A stretch of 64,000 bases of DNA. It comes from Bradyrhizobium sp. Gha (GTDB lineage Bacteria > Pseudomonadota > Alphaproteobacteria > Rhizobiales > Xanthobacteraceae). The notes beneath the pieces are model-generated. The model was given only the letters and a program-made list of their open reading frames with translations. It did not search any database and had not been told where the DNA came from. Positions within the stretch are counted from its first letter, which is position 1; each line of letters opens with the position of its first letter. The stretch is from the NCBI RefSeq assembly GCF_900113735.1, contig NZ_FOQM01000032.1:1-64000 (forward strand), written 5' to 3'. Position numbers and translations under genes: made by a program. This document shows positions 44,223 to 53,535 of the stretch, piece after piece.

Positions 44223-45437
44223 TCAGGTCGGCGCGATCTTGATCGTCCCTGCTTGTCGCAGCGTTTCGATGTCGTTCGCGGAAAGTCCGATCTCGCCCAG
44301 GATCTCGCTCGTTTGCTCGCCAATCTGCGGGGGATCGTAACGGTTGGGCAGGCGACGGCCATCCATTGAGATCGGCAGTAGCGGCGTCTTGGCCTCGCCG
44401 CCGTCAGGCAGGCGAATGTCGGTCAGTCCGCCCGATTGGTTGAGATGCGGATCATCGAAGAGATCGCCGGGCTTGTTCACCGGCGCGTAGGGAAGGTCGA
44501 GCTGCTCGAGACGTGTGGCGAGGGCAGCCTTGTCCCATTGCTTGAAAATTTTTGCGATCTGGGGGATCAGCCATCCGCGATGATCGACCCGGTCGTTGCT
44601 GGTTGCAAAGCGCGGATCGGCAAGCCAGGCTTCGCGATCGAAAGCGCGGCAGAATGCCTCCCACTGCTCCTCCCCGACGATGGTGACAAACAGTTTTGAG
44701 CCGTCCCTGGTGTCGAAGAGGTCGTAGACCGGCCAGGGGCTGTCCTTGATGGAATAGGGGATCGACGGCTGGCCGCTGACGACCTCGCACATCATTGCCT
44801 GCGCCATCAGGAACACGTTGTTTTCGTACAATGCGCTCTGGATGTAGCGGCCTCGAGCTGTGCGCTGCCGCTCAGCCAGCGCAGCCTGGATCGCGATCAC
44901 ACCGAACATGCCCCCCATGATGTCGTTGACCGAGGCGCCGGCGCGCATCGGGCGGTCCGGCAGGCCGGTCATGTAGGCGAGGCCGCCCATCATCTGCACC
45001 ACCTCGTCGAGCGCGAGGCGGTTTTCGTAAGGGCCCGGCAGATAACCCTTAAGCGAGCAGTAGATCAGGCGTGGCGCAAAGGCCGCAACGCTCTCGTAGT
45101 CGAGACCGATCCGCTTCAACAGGCCCGGCCGGAAATTCTCGATCAGGACGTCACTGCTCTCGATCAGCCGCCGCGCTATGATCTGGCCTTCAGCCGTCGA
45201 CGTATCCAGCGCGATGCTGCGCTTGTTGCGGCTGTAGGTGGCGAAGAAGCCAGCGGCGGGCCCCTTGAAGTAGCGGGTGCGGTCGCCCTTGGGCGGCTCG
45301 ACCTTGATCACGTCGGCGCCGAGATCGGCGAGGATCAGCCCGCAGCTCGGGCCCATCACCATCTGGCTGAACTCGATGACCCGAACGCCGGCCAGCGGAC
45401 GAAGCTCCGATGTCGTCTCGCGCGCAGCCGCCGTCAT
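44223..45437 (-). CDS. Family III CoA-transferase, CaiB/BaiF (404 aa)
   Basis: RVIEFSQMVMGPSCGLILAD, then LGADVIKVEPPKGDRTR and the catalytic Asp in GASVNDIMGGMFG, identify a CaiB/BaiF enzyme that moves CoA between carboxylic acids. Its start overlaps the stop of the HMG-CoA-lyase gene. Human SUGCT, of the same family, activates glutarate and 3-hydroxy-3-methylglutarate from succinyl-CoA. The lyase partner makes that activity the simplest guess here. Confidence 0.93.
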   Translation of the reverse strand: MTAAARETTSELRPLAGVRVIEFSQMVMGPSCGLILADLGADVIKVEPPKGDRTRYFKGPAAGFFATYSRNKRSIALDTSTAEGQIIARRLIESSDVLIENFRPGLLKRIGLDYESVAAFAPRLIYCSLKGYLPGPYENRLALDEVVQMMGGLAYMTGLPDRPMRAGASVNDIMGGMFGVIAIQAALAERQRTARGRYIQSALYENNVFLMAQAMMCEVVSGQPSIPYSIKDSPWPVYDLFDTRDGSKLFVTIVGEEQWEAFCRAFDREAWLADPRFATSNDRVDHRGWLIPQIAKIFKQWDKAALATRLEQLDLPYAPVNKPGDLFDDPHLNQSGGLTDIRLPDGGEAKTPLLPISMDGRRLPNRYDPPQIGEQTSEILGEIGLSANDIETLRQAGTIKIAPT

Positions 45438-46369
45438 GCCGCCCTCCGCAGCACCTTTGGGATACCTGCATCGTGCAGATGCCCCGTCAGGTGTTTCGCA
45501 GGGATATGGCCGGCGAGAATCTCCCGCGTTTGCATCAGGCGATCAAGATCGATCCCGGTGGAGAGCCCCATGCGCTCCAGCATGAATACGAGATCCTCGG
45601 TGACGATGTTGCCGCGCGCACCCGGGGCAAAAGGGCAGCCACCGAGCCCGGACACCGCGGCATCGAAACGGCGGATCCCTACTTCCAGGCCGGCAACGGC
45701 ATTGGCAAGGCCCGCGCCGAGCGTGTCGTGCAGATGCAGCCGCAGCGTCATCTGCGATCCGACCTCGCGCCTGACGGCTTCGACGATCTGCCCGATCAGT
45801 TTGGGGGTGGCGTAGCCGACTGTGTCGGCCAGCCCGATCTCGTCGGCACCGGCTTCGGCGAAGGCGCGCGCAACCCGGCACACGGCCGCTTCGCTGACCT
45901 CGCCTTCGAGGGAGCAGCCGAAGGAGGTGGAGATCGCGCCCATCAGTTGCGGCCGCCGGTCCATTGGCCGGGCATCGATCGCCGCACGAACCGCGCGAAA
46001 CCCATCGAGTTGCTCCTCTACCGAGCGACGCACATTGGCACGGTTGTGTGTCTCACTTGCCGAGATGACGAAGTACACGGCGTTGACGCCCGCGGCGATT
46101 GCGCGCTCGGCCCCTTTGGGGTTCGGCACCAACGCACCAATTGTGGCCGTCATGTGCGTGAGCGCATGCGCCATCACCGCATCGACGTCAGCGAATTGCG
46201 GCACGACTTTCGGCGGCACGAAAGATCCCGCATCGATCTCGCGCACGCCTGCGGCGGCGATCATGTCGATCAGCGCGCATTTGGCTTCGGTCGGGACGAA
46301 CACATCCAGGTTTTGCAGGCCGTCGCGTGGAGCGACCTCGCAAATGTGGACGTCGGGCGCACGCGCCAT
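45434..46369 (-). CDS. Hydroxymethylglutaryl-CoA-lyase-family protein (311 aa)
   Basis: APRDGLQN supplies the catalytic Arg-Asp, HLHDTLG the metal His pair, and GLGGCPFAPGARGNIVTED the signature with the active-site Cys of HMG-CoA lyase. The reaction is cleavage of 3-hydroxy-3-methylglutaryl-CoA to acetyl-CoA and acetoacetate, or of a close homologue. First gene of the operon, divergent from a GntR regulator. No leucine-degradation genes surround it, so the CoA ester probably comes from the neighbouring CoA-transferase. Confidence 0.92.
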   Translation of the reverse strand: MARAPDVHICEVAPRDGLQNLDVFVPTEAKCALIDMIAAAGVREIDAGSFVPPKVVPQFADVDAVMAHALTHMTATIGALVPNPKGAERAIAAGVNAVYFVISASETHNRANVRRSVEEQLDGFRAVRAAIDARPMDRRPQLMGAISTSFGCSLEGEVSEAAVCRVARAFAEAGADEIGLADTVGYATPKLIGQIVEAVRREVGSQMTLRLHLHDTLGAGLANAVAGLEVGIRRFDAAVSGLGGCPFAPGARGNIVTEDLVFMLERMGLSTGIDLDRLMQTREILAGHIPAKHLTGHLHDAGIPKVLRRAA

Positions 46370-46386
46370 CGGGGTCTCCCTAGCTT

Positions 46387-46428
46387 GATTGTATATTGTT
46401 GCCTAAAAGAACAATCCGTGAGACAATC
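46387..46428. promoter_or_regulatory. Nested inverted repeats between operon and GntR gene
   Basis: Inner ATTGTT-N9-AACAAT (46395-46415) and outer GATTGT...ACAATC (46387-46392, 46423-46428). They sit in the 88-base gap between divergent starts, where a GntR dimer would bind to control both. Confidence 0.55.
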
Positions 46429-46457
46429 TGTCAAGCCTAAACCTGGCGTGCACTGCA

Positions 46458-47369
46458 ATGACAGCGATCGACAGTTCCCGACAGCGCTCCGCCAGAAACG
46501 GCGGTTCCGAGCGCGCCGAGCACCTCGCCGGCTTGATCATGGCACTCGCCCGCCGAGAAGGCATGAAAGCCGGCGATCGCTTGATAGAACAAAGGCTTGC
46601 CGATGCGCTCGATCTGTCACGCGCGCCGATCCGGCTCGGCCTGAAGGCTCTGGAGGCGGCGGGGCTGGCGCGCGGCGAGCCGCATCGTGGCTTCGTGCTG
46701 GCGAAGAATCCGACCAGCGGCGCGGCTCAGCCGGCGCTCGCGGCCATTAGGCGCAGCGAGCAAGTTTATGCGAACATCGCGGGCGACGTGCTTGCGAGCC
46801 GGCTGCCGTTTGATGTCACCGAGGCCGAGCTGATGCGCCGCTATGATCTCAGCCGCGCCGAATTGCAGCGACTCCTCGATCGGATCGCGGCCGAGGGGTG
46901 GATCGCACGTCTGCCAGGCTATGGCTGGCGCTTTGCGGAGACCGTCTCCAGCCCCAAAGCGCAGGCCAAGGCAATGGCGTTTCGCGCGGTGATCGAGCCG
47001 GCGGCGATTGCACAGCCGGACTTCATGCTGTCGCAGGAGGTGATTGCACGTCTGCGCGAGCGCCAGCAACGCCTCCTGGAAGGCGAGCTCGAGAAGATGA
47101 CGATCGGCGAGATCTATCACTCCGGCTGCGAATTTCATGAACAGATCATCCGTGGCGCCGGCAATCCCTTCTTCATCGAAGCGCTGCGGCGCGTGAACGC
47201 TATCCGGCGGCTCTTTGCCTATCGTAGCTTCACCGATCGTGACTGTATGCGGCGGCACATACGCGAGCATTTGCGCCTGCTGGAAATCCTGGAGGCGCAG
47301 CAATATGCCGAGGCGGCGGAGTTGTTGGCAAAGCACCTGCAGCGGCCACTCGTGCAAGGTGTGTCGTAG
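46458..47369 (+). CDS. GntR-family transcriptional regulator (303 aa)
   Basis: An N-terminal winged HTH (LIEQRLADALDLSRAPIRLG, then LKALEAAGLARGEPHRGFVL). A second HTH-like segment follows (FDVTEAELMRRYDLSRAELQ, then RLLDRIAAEGWI). The C-terminal helical FCD-like effector domain has EFHEQIIRGAGNPF and RHIREHLRLLEILEAQ. Divergent from the HMG-CoA-lyase operon, so its likely repressor. The apparent duplicated wHTH is unusual. Confidence 0.88.
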   Translation: MTAIDSSRQRSARNGGSERAEHLAGLIMALARREGMKAGDRLIEQRLADALDLSRAPIRLGLKALEAAGLARGEPHRGFVLAKNPTSGAAQPALAAIRRSEQVYANIAGDVLASRLPFDVTEAELMRRYDLSRAELQRLLDRIAAEGWIARLPGYGWRFAETVSSPKAQAKAMAFRAVIEPAAIAQPDFMLSQEVIARLRERQQRLLEGELEKMTIGEIYHSGCEFHEQIIRGAGNPFFIEALRRVNAIRRLFAYRSFTDRDCMRRHIREHLRLLEILEAQQYAEAAELLAKHLQRPLVQGVS

Positions 47370-47499
47370 CGCCAGGCGTTTCCGGCAAAGCAGATTTGGG
47401 CGATTGTCTAGTCGCAGGCTATTCGGTCAGCCTGCATCGACGATAACGCGGTATGCTCTTCGATTGTTTCCCAACATACGCAGCTTACTCGTCTTCAAA

Positions 47500-47802
47500 T
47501 TATATGCCTGCCTCGTTGCGTGAGGTCTCAAGTAGCTCATCGATCCTCGCTGACTGAGCCAGTAATGTGGCCCGAGTTGTTTCATTCAATGTGGTATGCC
47601 CGACAAACAATCGGATACAACGGTTCGCGAGTTCAAGAATGAAGATGGCTTGGCGGACCTCCTCCAATGTTTGAATTTCTCGGGCTTGAACTTGCGATAG
47701 CAAAGCGGTGACGTTCGCTAGTACATCAGGAAGCTGCAGGCGCGAACGTTCCGATCCAGAGTCTTGTTTGTCAGGCCGCTTAAATTTTAGCACTGTCGAC
47801 AT
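47500..47802 (-). CDS. Hypothetical protein (100 aa)
   Basis: MSTVLKFKRPDKQDSGSERS, then LEEVRQAIFILELANRCIRL, with AAGAGA upstream. Largely helical and probably cytosolic. No domain recognised. Confidence 0.55.
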   Translation of the reverse strand: MSTVLKFKRPDKQDSGSERSRLQLPDVLANVTALLSQVQAREIQTLEEVRQAIFILELANRCIRLFVGHTTLNETTRATLLAQSARIDELLETSRNEAGI

Positions 47803-48720
47803 GTCGCAAATCTCTTTTGCGGGCCCGCAATAATTCGATTGTGGCGTGCCTTCTTCGAGGCAATCAAAGCGAAGTAGAAAAATACAAAATTCCGGCGAAA
47901 TTCACGCAAGTACCACACTCGGACAGGCAAACCCCGGCCTAGTTTTGCCGTACAGCGAAGGCTGCACCGCTCTGCAGCGGAATGTTGGTTCAAGTTTCAC
48001 GCGAACTGATTAACAAAAGATTTAACAGGTTGCGCGGAGACGGCATACACATATCCAAGTTGCACAAAACACAACCGAAATTCGGCAGACATTGCTGGCA
48101 AGATCGATCGCGTGCCTGTTTGGCACCTACTAGGCTCCAATTTTTATCAAACCCAGGAACAGCCCGTTGCGTTCCGCAGACGTAGTACTCGCGGCTTGCC
48201 GGGTATTGTAAGGTGGTCGCAAGAAGCATCCTCGGGCGCGATACTCGGATCTCGCGGGGCCCTGCTTACTTCGCTCATGTCAGGGGCCTCTGTAAGGGGA
48301 TGCTGATGGCGCGCTGCTCAGAAGGACTCAATGAGGCTGCACGTATTACGTGAGACACTTGAACGTCTTGCTTAGATGCAGCTGCTCTCCAAGAGCAACT
48401 CGACCTATTATTGTCGATGCTCGTGCGGCTGCGCACGACAATCGATCGACTCTAGGCGCACAAGCGACGCCGCAGACGTTCCCAGAGCCGCAGACGTTCC
48501 CAGAAATGACGCAGATGCGGCAAGGTGCGATCAATTGCGCCCAACACGCGAATGTGGAGGTGGACTGACGGCCAGCTGGAGCATACGAACGTGAGTGGTC
48601 AGCCAGAGGCAGGACCGATCTGGACAGCGGTGCGCTTCGATGCAGCTGGGAGTTGGGCCATTAATGCTTCGTTGACCAAGGTGTTCATATAATAAGCGGC
48701 TGTTTCCTTCGAGGGAGCCG
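47803..48720. other. Stretch without a gene; contains an 18-base tandem duplication
   Basis: About 900 bases of low coding potential. At 48469-48504 the unit GCCGCAGACGTTCCCAGA occurs twice in direct succession. No open frame with a ribosome site was found. Confidence 0.4.
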
Positions 48721-48876
48721 ATGAAGGTCTGGGTCAGCCTGGCTTTGCTTGCGGCGTTCGTACCGCTAGGGCAGCGCTTTGGCTCAACGGCGGCGGAGAC
48801 ATCAAGTGATCCGGCGCAGATCCGCACCAGTTACCGTCCAGCAGAAATGAGCTGCTGCCGGTTTGATGGACACTGA
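48721..48876 (+). CDS. Small exported peptide (51 aa)
   Basis: MKVWVSLALLAAFVPLGQRF is a Sec-type signal, followed by STAAETSSDPAQIRTSYRPA and a CC pair near the end. GAGGGAG lies close upstream. Its C-terminus lies where the IS3 fragment begins, so the end may be altered by that insertion. Confidence 0.5.
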   Translation: MKVWVSLALLAAFVPLGQRFGSTAAETSSDPAQIRTSYRPAEMSCCRFDGH

Positions 48877-48910
48877 GATTAGGTGTTTCATGAAGCCGGA
48901 GGTGGGCGAT

Positions 48911-49075
48911 GAAGGTCGCGAATTCAAGATCGAGGCGGTCAAGCTGGTTAGGGAGCGTGGCGTTTCGCTGGCGCAAGCCGGCCGCGACCCGGATGTTCAT
49001 GAGAACGTTCTGCGCAAATGGGTGAAAGAGTTTGGCTCGAATTCGGTGCAGGCCTTTCCCGGCCACGGGCAGGGC
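48911..49075 (+). pseudogene. IS3-family OrfA fragment
   Basis: REFKIEAVKLVRERGVSLAQ, then DVHENVLRKWVKEFGSNSVQ and AFPGHGQ, is the HTH half of an IS3 OrfA. The leucine zipper and OrfB are missing. Confidence 0.75.
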
Positions 49076-49205
49076 AGGCTGAAGTTGATCCGGGCCGACT
49101 CGTCCTTGAGATTGCTGTGAACCCTGTTCGGCGGGCGCTCGAAGAGCTATGGTTGGACGCTCATCCTAACGTCCAGATCTCCCGAAATCGCCGCGACTTG
49201 TTCGA

Positions 49206-50135
49206 TCAATGTCCTGTATTTCGCATCACATAGGCCGCCGGATCACCACTATCTGTCGGATTTGCGATTGCGAGCTTCAGCGCCGCACTCATAGGGACAT
49301 TGAGGCTGATTCCGTTCGGCGGAATCGGGTCGAGAAACCATTTAGTATAGATCCTGTTGATTTCGCCGTTGCGAAAGATCGTTGCCAGTGCATCGTCAGC
49401 CACTTTCTTGAAGGCGGGGTCGTCGCGCCGCAGCAGGATTCCGTATGGTTCGACTGACAGCGCGTCGTCGGATACGACGTAGTCAGCGGGCGCTGCCGAG
49501 TTGGCTACAAGGCCGTACAGCAGGATATCGTCCATGACGACAGCGGCAGCGCGATCGGATTCCAGCATCCGGAATGCCTCGAAATTATCCTTTGCCGCAA
49601 GGATGGTGAGCCCAAGATGGCGCTCCTCGTTGAGTTCACTGATCTGCTTGAGGTTGGTTGAGGCGATGGTCGACACCACCGTTTTGCCCTTGAGGTCATC
49701 AAGGGTCCGCAGGTTGGCCGCTACCTTGGAGGCGAATCGATTGGCGGCGACGAAATAAGTCGATGAGAATGTCACGACCTTCTGACGATCGAGATTGTTG
49801 GTCATCGTGTCGCATCCAAGATCGATCTTCCCGCTCAAAATTGAAGGAATGCGAAGCGCCGGGGTGATTGGCACCAGCTTTACCTCCAGCTTTGCCAAGC
49901 CGAGGTTGTCCTTTACGGCATCGGCGATGCGATAGCAGAGGTCCACCGCATAGCCCACGACCTTCTCGTTCCTGTCGTAATAAGAAAACGGGATCGACGA
50001 TTCACGATGTCCAATCGCGATAGTTCCGGTGTTCCTGATCTTCTCGAGCGTGCCGGTCGTCTGTTGAGCGATACCCTCATGGCTCGTGAAGCACAGCGTA
50101 ACTGCAGCCAGGATGACCAATTTCAGGCGTATCAT
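49206..50135 (-). CDS. Family 3 (amino-acid type) substrate-binding protein (309 aa)
   Basis: Signal peptide to GIAQQ, then the SBP_bac_3 fold: GTIAIGHRESSIPFSYYDRN, VVGYAVDLCYRIADAV, GKIDLGCDTMTNNLDRQKVV and LKGKTVVSTIASTNLKQI, like glutamate/aspartate-binding GltI. No permease or ATPase is nearby. Its ATG overlaps the stop of the GGDEF-EAL gene upstream, so it is translated with that sensor and may present a ligand to its periplasmic domain. Confidence 0.9.
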   Translation of the reverse strand: MIRLKLVILAAVTLCFTSHEGIAQQTTGTLEKIRNTGTIAIGHRESSIPFSYYDRNEKVVGYAVDLCYRIADAVKDNLGLAKLEVKLVPITPALRIPSILSGKIDLGCDTMTNNLDRQKVVTFSSTYFVAANRFASKVAANLRTLDDLKGKTVVSTIASTNLKQISELNEERHLGLTILAAKDNFEAFRMLESDRAAAVVMDDILLYGLVANSAAPADYVVSDDALSVEPYGILLRRDDPAFKKVADDALATIFRNGEINRIYTKWFLDPIPPNGISLNVPMSAALKLAIANPTDSGDPAAYVMRNTGH

Positions 50136-52894
50136 GCTCTCCTCGCCGTGATCTCCGGTTCATCTTCAACATCATCTGGCGCCGGCCAATTTCGCCTGTC
50201 TTGCCGGTCGACCGTGCCGCTTCGGGCAGGCCGGCCCACGGCCTGCGCATAGCTGTCGATCGAAGCCGGTCGCCCGATCAGGTAACCCTGTACGAGATCG
50301 CAGCCGGCGCGGACGAGGACGTCGAGCTGGGCTCGCGTCTCGACGCCTTCGGCGGTCACTGGAAGCTCGAGCCCGCGTGCCAATCCTATGACACCTCGCA
50401 ACAGCGCCTTCGATTGCGCGCTACGTTCGAGGTTCGATATGAAGCTGCGGTCGATCTTTATCGTGTCGAACGGGAATGCCTGCAGATACGACATCGATGA
50501 GTAGCCGGTGCCGAAATCGTCGAGCGCAATGCGTACCCCCAACGCTTTGAGCCGCCGAAGGATGGACAATGCACGGGAGAAGTCGTCGATCAGAACGCCT
50601 TCCGTGATTTCCAACTCAAGCAGGCCAGCATCCAATCCGGTCTCGATCAGAACCTCGTGGACCAGCCGCACGACGTCATCGTTCCTAAACTGGACCGGCG
50701 ACAAATTGACGGAAATCTGCAGCTGGTTCGGCCAGGACGCGGCTTCCTCGCACGCGGTACGCAGAATCCATTCACCCATCGCGACGATCAGTCCGTTCTC
50801 TTCCGCGAGCGGAATGAAGGTTCCAGGTGCGACCACCCCGCGCCTCGGATGATGCCAGCGGACCAACGCTTCGAAACCCGCGATCTCGCCGTCGATTTTT
50901 GCAAGCGGCTGATAATCGAGCCACAGTTCGTCGTTCGCGAGAGCAGATTGCAAATCGTGCTGCAATTCGCGTCGATCCCGCAATTGCGCGCCCATCTCAG
51001 CCTCAAAGAATCTGATCGCATTGCGACCTTCCGCCTTGGCACGGTACAGTGCGACATCCGCGTTGGCGAGCAGGGTCGTCGGGTCGTTTCCGTGAAGCGG
51101 ACAGGATGCGATGCCGATACTCAAGCCAATGCGCAACTGTCGTCCGGCGATCTCGATGTCGCCACTCAGGGCGTTCCTGAATTGCTGAGCCAGTTGACCG
51201 ACGGCATCTGCCTGTGCGTCTCCGGTCGTGACCACAATGAACTCGTCGCCACCAACGCGCGCCAGGAAGGCGCCGTTCGCAGCGGCTTGGAGACGCCGTG
51301 CCACTTCGCGCAGCAGCGCGTCGCCGACCAGATGGCCGTAAAAGTCGTTGATCTCCTTGAAACGATCGAGGTCGAGGCAAAGGATCGCGAACGTCCCGGC
51401 CGCGCGCAGCGTCTCATCAATGGCCGAAACCAGATAGTCGGAAAACGCCGCGCGATTGTGCAGACCGGTAAGTGAGTCATGATGTGCAATGTGTGCAATT
51501 CGCTTCTCCGCGCGCTTTTGCTCAGTGATGTCCTCTACGGTGGTGACGAAACCGCCCCCCGGTGCCGGCCGGAACACCGTCACCACGGACCTCCCGTCCG
51601 CAAATTCCGTCACGGTACGCGCCGGCTCGTGTGCTGCAATGATAGCCATCATCCCGCTGAAATACTCCTCGGGATCTCCCCCCAAATTCAGGCCCAGCCC
51701 CTGATGGTCGAAGACATGGCGCAACGGAGTTCCCGGCGTCGTCAGCTCATGCGGCAGGCGGAAGAGCTCGGCGTAGCGATCGTTGCACAGGATTAGGCGC
51801 TGGTGTTCGTCGTACATGCAGACGCCCTGCGACAGATTGTTCAGCGTGGAGTCCAGCTGGATACTTTGCCTGCGAAAAAACTGAACGACCACGGCGCCGG
51901 TCCCCCCGATCGCCACCACGAGGACAATAGTTAACCCAATCAGGTATCCCGCCTCGGTTCGCCAGTCGGCGAGCGCAGCTGCTACGGTTGCGCTGGCTGT
52001 CAGATTGATCGGAACGTTAGGAAGCCGCGCCTGCGCAACCAGCCGCTCGGTCTCATCCACGCCGCTGGCGGACTGCGGTGCGGTCCCGTTCGCCAAGCTG
52101 CGGCCAGACCGTTTTCCTATGATGGAATCGATGTGCGGATAGCGCGCGAGGAGGAGCCCATCGTCCCGAAGCAGCGCTGTCGACTCATCAGTCGCGCGTG
52201 CGAGAGTTCCAAACGAGTCCTCGAAGTACTGCGAGGCCACCGTGCCGACGACCAGACCGAGGAATTCACCGTTTGATCCCCTAAATTTCCGGGCAAGGTA
52301 CATGGTCCAAGCGCCGGTTTGGTCATCCCGTATCGGTCTGCCGAGCATCGAGCTCAATCGCGGGTCGGCCTTCAGCGCCTCGAAAAAGTCCTGACCAGCG
52401 AAATTGACCGGTGGAGTTGGCCATGCCTGCGACGAATTGATGAGCGTGCCATCGGCGCCCACCAACATAACCGCGCCGATGTGAGGGAAGCCGCCGATCT
52501 TGTCCTTCAGCATTAGATGGATGCCGCGTCCCACCATGGCGCGAGCGTAGAGTGCGTCAGAGACGATCGCCAGCGTTTCCATGTATTCGATCATGTTGGC
52601 CTCGATGAGGTCGATCGACTGGAAGTCGCGCGCCGCCTGCCTGGCAAGTACGGTTGCGGTCGCCAACAGCCGCTGTTTGCTTTGTTCGATAGCCTGATGA
52701 CGCAGGTTGGACAGTATCAGGCCGATTACGGCGACCACCAGCGCGATGAGGAATGCGCTGCATAGCACGAGGATGACAATTGGGCGCGAGGCGGTCCGGC
52801 GCACCCGACGCGTTGCGCCCTCCAGCGCCGAGTTCGCTAAAAGCCGGTCCGCAAGCAATTGGCCCCACGACATGATTCCAGCGATGGTCGACAT
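50132..52894 (-). CDS. Cache-PAS-GGDEF-EAL cyclic-di-GMP protein (920 aa)
   Basis: TM helices at about residues 37-62 and 325-350 flank a periplasmic dCache-like domain. A PAS domain follows (LDSTLNNLSQGVCMYDEHQR, about 355-465), then GGDEF (ARVGGDEFIVV intact, with no RxxD inhibitory site before it), then EAL (GFEALVRWHHPRRG, with DDFGTGYSSMSYLQAFP and QGYLIGRP). Both catalytic motifs look intact, so it could make or degrade c-di-GMP depending on signal. It shares a four-base overlap with a downstream binding-protein gene. Confidence 0.95.
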   Translation of the reverse strand: MSTIAGIMSWGQLLADRLLANSALEGATRRVRRTASRPIVILVLCSAFLIALVVAVIGLILSNLRHQAIEQSKQRLLATATVLARQAARDFQSIDLIEANMIEYMETLAIVSDALYARAMVGRGIHLMLKDKIGGFPHIGAVMLVGADGTLINSSQAWPTPPVNFAGQDFFEALKADPRLSSMLGRPIRDDQTGAWTMYLARKFRGSNGEFLGLVVGTVASQYFEDSFGTLARATDESTALLRDDGLLLARYPHIDSIIGKRSGRSLANGTAPQSASGVDETERLVAQARLPNVPINLTASATVAAALADWRTEAGYLIGLTIVLVVAIGGTGAVVVQFFRRQSIQLDSTLNNLSQGVCMYDEHQRLILCNDRYAELFRLPHELTTPGTPLRHVFDHQGLGLNLGGDPEEYFSGMMAIIAAHEPARTVTEFADGRSVVTVFRPAPGGGFVTTVEDITEQKRAEKRIAHIAHHDSLTGLHNRAAFSDYLVSAIDETLRAAGTFAILCLDLDRFKEINDFYGHLVGDALLREVARRLQAAANGAFLARVGGDEFIVVTTGDAQADAVGQLAQQFRNALSGDIEIAGRQLRIGLSIGIASCPLHGNDPTTLLANADVALYRAKAEGRNAIRFFEAEMGAQLRDRRELQHDLQSALANDELWLDYQPLAKIDGEIAGFEALVRWHHPRRGVVAPGTFIPLAEENGLIVAMGEWILRTACEEAASWPNQLQISVNLSPVQFRNDDVVRLVHEVLIETGLDAGLLELEITEGVLIDDFSRALSILRRLKALGVRIALDDFGTGYSSMSYLQAFPFDTIKIDRSFISNLERSAQSKALLRGVIGLARGLELPVTAEGVETRAQLDVLVRAGCDLVQGYLIGRPASIDSYAQAVGRPARSGTVDRQDRRNWPAPDDVEDEPEITARRA

Positions 52895-52969
52895 CCCGGA
52901 AATTCTGGGTCCGACCGGTTGGCTTCGCGTTAACAGGAGGCGTATTAACCATCGTGAACCTCGGGACGG

Positions 52970-53134
52970 TTAAGAATGCGTGCTATCGCCGAACGGCGCC
53001 GCCAGCGCCCACAGAAGGCTCGCCAAATCAGAGACATCCATAGATCGGGCTCTGTCTGCGGTTAGGGAAGACGCTCCCAATGGGTTGTCTGTCGGAGGGG
53101 TAAGCTCCCAGTAACCGACAAGCAGGTGCTCCAT
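52970..53134 (-). CDS. Small hypothetical protein (54 aa)
   Basis: MEHLLVGYWELTPPTDNPLG, then RARSMDVSDLASLLWALAAP, ending FGDSTHS. Protein-like composition, weak ribosome site. It lies just upstream of the GGDEF-EAL gene on the same strand. Confidence 0.4.
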   Translation of the reverse strand: MEHLLVGYWELTPPTDNPLGASSLTADRARSMDVSDLASLLWALAAPFGDSTHS

Positions 53135-53290
53135 ACAATCACGGACCAGCGACAGGTCAGCGGAGCCGTTGCTCCTGCCCCGGCCGGGCGAAGCGGACAT
53201 CGCCGACGATTTATGATGGGGTGGACGCCCCGCCCGACGGCATCGATGTGCCAAAGTGGAGGTGTTGAGCACCAGTTAAGGGAGGCGTCC

Positions 53291-53535
53291 GTGTCAGAGG
53301 TTATCATAATCGGTCTGGATATCGCCAAGCATGTTTTTCACGCGCACGGAGCGGATGGGCGGGGGCAATATTCAGCAAGCGGATCAGCCGGGGAAAGCTG
53401 CTGGATTTCTTCGCGGCCCAGCCGAGTTGCACGGTAGCGCTAGAGGCATGTGGTGGAGCGCATCATTGGGCCGTCAGCTCACCCAGCTTGGCCATGAAGT
53501 TCGGCTGATCATTGGTTCCGGTCCGCGAACTCCCA
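53291..53535 (+). pseudogene. IS110 transposase N-terminal remnant
   Basis: VSEVIIIGLDIAKHVFHAHG, then in another frame RISRGKLLDFFAAQPSCTVA and LEACGGAHHWA. D and E of the DEDD site are visible. It is truncated after about 80 residues. Confidence 0.7.

Noticed and set aside
45410..46750. Long plus-strand frame across the HMG-CoA lyase gene
   Set aside because: Arg/Asp/His-rich composition typical of a reverse-complement shadow; the minus strand carries all lyase motifs.
48469..48504. Possible CRISPR-like repeat
   Set aside because: Only two units, directly adjacent with no spacer, and no cas genes nearby.
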